From: Sporosarcina sp. PTS2304
GTDB lineage: Bacteria > Bacillota > Bacilli > Bacillales_A > Planococcaceae
Length of the DNA: 64,000 nucleotides
Assembly: GCF_003351785.1 (NCBI RefSeq)
Contig: NZ_CP031230.1
Coordinates: 2,079,001-2,143,000 of the forward strand
Reading direction: 5' to 3'
Positions 59,823 to 64,000 of the stretch are shown here, in pieces. Positions within the stretch are counted from its first letter, which is position 1, and each line of letters begins with the position of its first letter. A program made the translations under genes and the position numbers. The notes under the pieces are model-generated. The model was not told the DNA's origin, made no database searches, and saw only the letters and a program-made list of their open reading frames with translations.

Positions 59823-61082
59823 TTAAGAAAATGTTCTCCAGCCAATATCATTGCGATGGAAGAAACCATTCCACTCTTCTGTTGCCAGACCGTCATACAC
59901 TTTTTTCTGTGCTTCTTTTAAATTACTGGCTTTCGCCGCAACGAGAAGTACACGACCACCATTGCCTACAAAGTTGCCATTTTCCATTCGTGTTCCGGCA
60001 TGGAAAACATCCAATCCAATAGCAGTTAATCCATCAAGATTCGGCAAATTTTTACCATTGGTAATTTCGCCAGGATATCCTTCCGATGCGATGACGACGC
60101 CTAACATTGCGTCATCATGCCACTGTAGGTCGAATGATTCTCCAGCCATCAACGCTTCCATAAATTTACCGAAATCAGACGCCATACGCGGTAAAACTAC
60201 TTGTGTTTCGGGATCACCAAAACGCGCATTGAATTCAATCACTTTCGGGCCCTCTTTCGTTAAAATTAAACCCGCGTATAAAATACCTGTAAACGGAATA
60301 CCTTCTTCCGCCATTGCTTTGACCGTTGGAACAACTACTCGATCGTAAGCTTCCTGAACGATTTCATCTGAAATTTGCGGCACCGGAGAGTAAGCACCCA
60401 TCCCGCCCGTGTTTGGACCACGGTCTCCGTCATATGCTCTTTTATGATCTTGCGCAATCACCATAGGGTAAATTTGTCCATCATGCACAAATGACATATA
60501 CGAAAATTCTTCTCCATCTAAAAACTCTTCGACTACGACACGTGAGGAAGATTCTCCAAATTTCTGGTTGCCGATCATGTCGTCTACCGCATCTAACGCT
60601 TCTTGAAGTTCCATCGCAACAATTACACCTTTACCTGCTGCAAGTCCATCTGCTTTTATTACGATCGGTGCTCCTTGTTCACGTATGAATGCCTTTGCTT
60701 CTTCAGCATCCGTAAACGTCCCATAGGAAGCTGTAGGAATATTATATTTATCCATAATTTCTTTTGCGAATGATTTACTGCCTTCGATTCGGGCTGCAGC
60801 TTTCGTTGGTCCGAATACAGTTAGACCTTTATCCAGGAAGAAGTCTGCAATTCCTTCCGCTAAAGGTTGCTCTGGACCGACAAATGTCAAGGTGACTTCA
60901 TTCTCTATAGCGAATTTCGCCAATGCTTCAAAATCTGTAGCGTCAATTGGTAAACATGTAGCATCTTGCTTCATTCCGTCATTACCTGGTGCAACAAAAA
61001 CATTTGTTACAGAAGGCGATTCGTTAAACTGTTTAGCAATTGCATGTTCACGACCACCACTACCAATTACAAGAACTTTCAT
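59823..61082 (-). CDS. purD: Phosphoribosylamine-glycine ligase
   Basis: A 419-residue ATP-grasp enzyme: KVLVIGSGGREHAIA at the start, GPTKAAARIEGSKSFAKEIM, PIVIKADGLAAGKGVIVA (ATP-binding lysine), DHKRAYDGDRGPNTGGMGAY, and FNARFGDPETQVVLPR (metal-binding). It makes glycinamide ribonucleotide in step two of purine biosynthesis. It is the last gene of the operon, 21 bp after purH. Confidence 0.97.
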   Translation of the reverse strand: MKVLVIGSGGREHAIAKQFNESPSVTNVFVAPGNDGMKQDATCLPIDATDFEALAKFAIENEVTLTFVGPEQPLAEGIADFFLDKGLTVFGPTKAAARIEGSKSFAKEIMDKYNIPTASYGTFTDAEEAKAFIREQGAPIVIKADGLAAGKGVIVAMELQEALDAVDDMIGNQKFGESSSRVVVEEFLDGEEFSYMSFVHDGQIYPMVIAQDHKRAYDGDRGPNTGGMGAYSPVPQISDEIVQEAYDRVVVPTVKAMAEEGIPFTGILYAGLILTKEGPKVIEFNARFGDPETQVVLPRMASDFGKFMEALMAGESFDLQWHDDAMLGVVIASEGYPGEITNGKNLPNLDGLTAIGLDVFHAGTRMENGNFVGNGGRVLLVAAKASNLKEAQKKVYDGLATEEWNGFFHRNDIGWRTFS

Positions 61083-61103
61083 TTTCTGTGTACCCCCTGC
61101 ATC

Positions 61104-62639
61104 TTAGTGTTTGAAATGACGTACGCCAGTGAAGACCATCGTAATTCCATAGTCATTCGCTTTTTTAATAGAGTCTGCATCTTTCACAGAACCACCCGGT
61201 TGAATAATAGCTGTAATACCTGCTTTTGCGGCTGCTTCCACTGTATCGTCCATTGGGAAGAATGCATCCGATGCAAGTGCGGCACCCTTTGCACGCTCTC
61301 CTGCTTGAGTTAACGCAATGTTCGCAGCGCCTACACGATTCATTTGACCCGCACCGACTCCAATAGTCATATGCTCATCCGTAACGACGATCGCATTAGA
61401 CTTCACATGTTTCACAACAGCCCAACCTAGCTTCATCGCATTCCATTCTGCTTCTGTTGGTTCGCGGTCTGTTGCTACTGTAATTTCTGCATCTGCAAAG
61501 CCATATGCATCTGGTTGTTGCATCAGCAATCCACCTTCGACTGACACTGTATTCCACTGATCTTTTTTCTTCTGTTCAAACGAAATCGTTAGTAGACGGA
61601 TATTCTTCTTCTTTGTTAATGTTTCGATTGCTTCTGCTGTAAATGAAGGGGCAATGACGATCTCAAGGAAAATGTCTGCTAGCTTTGTAGCTGTCTTTTG
61701 GTCGACTTCTTTGTTCAACGCGATAATTCCGCCAAAAATAGACGTTGAATCTGCTTCGTATGCTTTTTGGAACGCTTCTGCAATTGTCTGACCTGTGCCT
61801 ACACCACAAGGATTCATGTGCTTCACTGCAACTGCAGCAGGCTCAGTAAATTCTTTAACGATTTGAATCGCCGCATTAGCATCTTGAATATTATTGTATG
61901 AAAGTTCTTTTCCATGAAGTTGCTCTGCATAAGCGATTGAGAAATCAGACCCCATCGGACGACTGTAAAACGCTGCTTGTTGATGTGGGTTTTCTCCGTA
62001 ACGCAAAGGTTGCTTCAACTCGTATGTATACGTTACTTGTTCAGGGAATTGCTCATCTGTAAGATCAGTCAAATAGCCAGCGATCAACGCATCATAAGCT
62101 GCTGTATGACGGAACACTTTAGCTGCAAGACGACGGCGTGTTTCGAGTGTTGTTTTACTATCCGCTTTTAGTTCCTTTAAAACAGTTTCATAGTCTGCTG
62201 CATCTACAATTACGGTAACGTACGCATGATTTTTTGCAGAAGCACGTAACATGGCAGGTCCACCGATATCGATATTCTCAATTGCATCTTCAGTTGTGAC
62301 GTCAGGCTTTGAGATTGTTTCTTTAAATGGATACAAGTTTACACACACTACATCAATTGGTTGTATGCCATGCTCTTTCATTTGCGCTTGGTGCCCTGCA
62401 TCGTCCTGCTTTGCTAATAATCCACCGTGGATCATCGGGTTTAATGTTTTTACGCGGCCTTCCATAATTTCAGGGAAACCTGTTATTTCATCGACTGCCG
62501 TAACAGCTACTCCATTGTCTTGTAAATGCTTCATTGTGCCGCCTGTAGACAATAATTCATAACCTAGTTGTTCGAGTTCTTTTGCAAATTCCAATACGCC
62601 GCTTTTATCTGATACACTTAGCAATGCACGCTTCTTCAA
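61104..62639 (-). CDS. purH: Bifunctional AICAR transformylase/IMP cyclohydrolase
   Basis: A 511-residue enzyme. The N-terminal MGS-like cyclohydrolase domain (residues 1-190) includes [26 protein letters not shown] and [18 protein letters not shown]-type residues. The C-terminal transformylase has [24 protein letters not shown] and [11 protein letters not shown]. It carries out the last two steps to IMP. A hairpin terminator lies just upstream of its RBS GGAGG. Confidence 0.97.
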   Translation of the reverse strand: MKKRALLSVSDKSGVLEFAKELEQLGYELLSTGGTMKHLQDNGVAVTAVDEITGFPEIMEGRVKTLNPMIHGGLLAKQDDAGHQAQMKEHGIQPIDVVCVNLYPFKETISKPDVTTEDAIENIDIGGPAMLRASAKNHAYVTVIVDAADYETVLKELKADSKTTLETRRRLAAKVFRHTAAYDALIAGYLTDLTDEQFPEQVTYTYELKQPLRYGENPHQQAAFYSRPMGSDFSIAYAEQLHGKELSYNNIQDANAAIQIVKEFTEPAAVAVKHMNPCGVGTGQTIAEAFQKAYEADSTSIFGGIIALNKEVDQKTATKLADIFLEIVIAPSFTAEAIETLTKKKNIRLLTISFEQKKKDQWNTVSVEGGLLMQQPDAYGFADAEITVATDREPTEAEWNAMKLGWAVVKHVKSNAIVVTDEHMTIGVGAGQMNRVGAANIALTQAGERAKGAALASDAFFPMDDTVEAAAKAGITAIIQPGGSVKDADSIKKANDYGITMVFTGVRHFKH

Positions 62640-62658
62640 GAAAATTCCTCCAATTTAT

Positions 62659-62685
62659 AAAAAAAGCCTGTTATGACAACAGGCT
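62659..62685 (-). terminator. Hairpin with T-run between purN and purH
   Basis: On the minus strand AGCCTGTTgtcatAACAGGCT (62685-62665) is followed by TTTTTT, immediately before the purH RBS. It has the shape of a true intrinsic terminator inside the operon, so some transcripts may end after purN. Confidence 0.7.
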
Positions 62686-62687
62686 AA

Positions 62688-63260
62688 TCATTTTTTCAAT
62701 ACATCTTGTAAAGTCCTTACATATAAACCATGTTCTACTTCATGAATTGCCGTAGCTGTCTTCTCTACATCCCCGTCAATTACATCTACCGCTTGCTGTG
62801 CGAGAATGGGACCCGTATCCATTCCTTCGTCCACTAGATGTACCGTCACACCCGTCACTTTCACACCTGCAGCAACGGCTTGACCGATTGCATCTTTACC
62901 CGGAAATGAAGGCAACAGTGATGGATGAATATTAATAATCTTTTCAGGGTAGGCCTGCAGTAGATCCGGACCGATTAAGCGCATATAACCCGCTAATAGT
63001 AACCATTCTACTTGTGCTTCCTGCAATGCTTTTAATACAGCTTGTTCGTACGCCGACTTCGTATCGAATTCACGCGGACGAAACGCTGCAACCGGTATTC
63101 CGGCTTGCTGTGCCCGTTCAGTTACATATGCATCCGGTTGATCCGTTACGAGCAAGGCAATTTCAGCTGACAAATCTCCCGCTCGGCATGCTGCTTCCAA
63201 TGCTGCAAAATTACTGCCGCTTCCAGACGCAAAAACAGCCATTCTTACTTTTTTCGCCAT
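62688..63260 (-). CDS. purN: Phosphoribosylglycinamide formyltransferase
   Basis: A 190-residue GART enzyme: AVFASGSGSNFAALE at the start, LLLAGYMRLIGPDLL, the formyl-binding IINIHPSLLPSFPG with catalytic N-x-H, and VHLVDEGMDTGPILAQ with the catalytic aspartate. It transfers a formyl group from 10-formyltetrahydrofolate to GAR. Its start overlaps the purM stop by one base (TAATG). Confidence 0.97.
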   Translation of the reverse strand: MAKKVRMAVFASGSGSNFAALEAACRAGDLSAEIALLVTDQPDAYVTERAQQAGIPVAAFRPREFDTKSAYEQAVLKALQEAQVEWLLLAGYMRLIGPDLLQAYPEKIINIHPSLLPSFPGKDAIGQAVAAGVKVTGVTVHLVDEGMDTGPILAQQAVDVIDGDVEKTATAIHEVEHGLYVRTLQDVLKK

Positions 63261-64000
63261 TACACTAACGTACCGTCATGTTCGCCGTTAAACTTGACGC
63301 CTTCTTCGTTTGTTACACGTCCAATGATATATGCTTTCTCGCTATGCGCTTCTGCAATAGCGATAGCTTTTGCTGCTTCAGCTTCTGGTAGCGCAATGAC
63401 GAAGCCTATCCCCATGTTAAAGACACTATACAGATCGCGGTCAGTTAATTCGCCTTTTTCCTTTAACATTTGGAAGACAGGCAAAATCGGCCATGCCCCT
63501 AAGTCTATTTCGACTCCAAACCCTTCAGAAAACATACGCGGTAAATTTTCAAAGAATCCGCCGCCCGTAATATGTCCCATCGAATGCACGTCTAGTTGCT
63601 GATGCATTTCCAATACGGGCTTCGCATAGATTTTCGTCGGTGTAAGTAAAGCTTCTCCTACTGTGCCTAATTGTTCATAACCTTCAATTGTACTGTCAAT
63701 ATGTGCGCCAAGTTGTTCAAAGACGATATGACGCACAAGTGAATAACCATTCGAATGAATACCGCTTGATGCGATTCCTACAAGAACATCGCCTTCTGTT
63801 ACGTTCTCGCCAGTAACTAATTTGCTTTTCTCGCATGCACCTACCGCAAATCCTGCCAAGTCGTATTCATCTTCTTCATAGAGACCAGGCATTTCTGCTG
63901 TTTCTCCACCAATCAAAGCAGCTCCCGATTGTACACAACCGTCCGCTACTCCTTTAACAATTGCCTCTACTTTTTCAGGAACTGCTTTTCCTAGTGCGAC
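63260..64000 (-). CDS. purM: Phosphoribosylformylglycinamidine cyclo-ligase (partial)
   Basis: The C-terminal ~246 residues of AIR synthetase; the gene continues past the window. The frame is open to 64000 and reads VPEKVEAIVKGVADGC, ALIGGETAEMPGLY, then DLAGFAVGACEK, GIASSGIHSNGYSLVR, HITGGGFFENLPRM and FNMGIGFV, all conserved in PurM. It closes the imidazole ring in purine biosynthesis. It is translationally coupled to purN. Confidence 0.96.
   Translation of the reverse strand, partial: VALGKAVPEKVEAIVKGVADGCVQSGAALIGGETAEMPGLYEEDEYDLAGFAVGACEKSKLVTGENVTEGDVLVGIASSGIHSNGYSLVRHIVFEQLGAHIDSTIEGYEQLGTVGEALLTPTKIYAKPVLEMHQQLDVHSMGHITGGGFFENLPRMFSEGFGVEIDLGAWPILPVFQMLKEKGELTDRDLYSVFNMGIGFVIALPEAEAAKAIAIAEAHSEKAYIIGRVTNEEGVKFNGEHDGTLV

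Overview
The window is about 64 kb of low-GC Gram-positive chromosome. The conserved right half (purM-purN-purH-purD, an AdeC/YerA-type deaminase, yerB, yerC, pcrB, pcrA, ligA, a CamS lipoprotein, gatCAB, dgkB, rlmCD) follows the order known from Bacillus subtilis. With cydAB plus a tiny CydS, this points to Bacillales, probably a Planococcaceae (Sporosarcina-like) member. The genus is an inference. I saw no rRNA, tRNA or CRISPR array.

Layout. 1-13.8 kb is metabolic accessory chromosome: a cupin protein, a BCCT transporter with a CocE-type hydrolase and a divergent TetR regulator, an esterase, a PLP aminotransferase, and an amidohydrolase-TRAP transporter operon. 14-16.4 kb is a decayed strip with two unknown proteins, a broken DUF4268 gene and an IS110 remnant. 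16.4-39.8 kb is an accessory island at the 3' end of rlmCD, bounded by a perfect 120-bp direct repeat (16375-16494 and 39658-39777) that contains the last 36 nt of rlmCD and its terminator. A third, degenerate rlmCD 3' end at about 31567-31715 splits it into two modules. The left module holds an IS256-family element whose transposase gene is interrupted by a group II intron, an IS21 element, and a four-gene LlaJI-like restriction-modification operon. The right module holds a two-gene HEPN-type candidate, a dead IS66 element, and a four-gene operon resembling ABC-three-component (ABC-3C) conflict systems. 39.7-64 kb is core chromosome, almost all on the minus strand.

Most striking is the promoter of the LlaJI-like operon. 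The -35 box (31355-31360) lies in a perfect 15-bp inverted repeat with GACGC in both arms. GACGC is the asymmetric target of LlaJI, whose architecture (two C5-methyltransferases, a McrB-like NTPase, a nuclease) matches this operon. The sequence therefore suggests both the specificity and a methylation-controlled feedback circuit. Other notable items: a complete IS256 element with 8-bp target duplication and exact intron boundaries that restore a 398-codon transposase; a family of long structured dispersed repeats in three intergenic places (about 0.96-1.7, 8.6-9.2 and 58.6-59.8 kb); a cluster of DnaA-box-like 9-mers upstream of the deaminase gene; and two very small membrane-protein genes around cydAB, one of them CydS-like.

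How it works together: the island is a defence depot built at a hotspot. It has restriction-modification on one side and a Rad50-like ATPase with a nuclease-like partner on the other, and is eroded and rearranged by IS elements. No integrase gene is recognisable inside it, so it may have been mobilised in trans or may have lost its recombinase.
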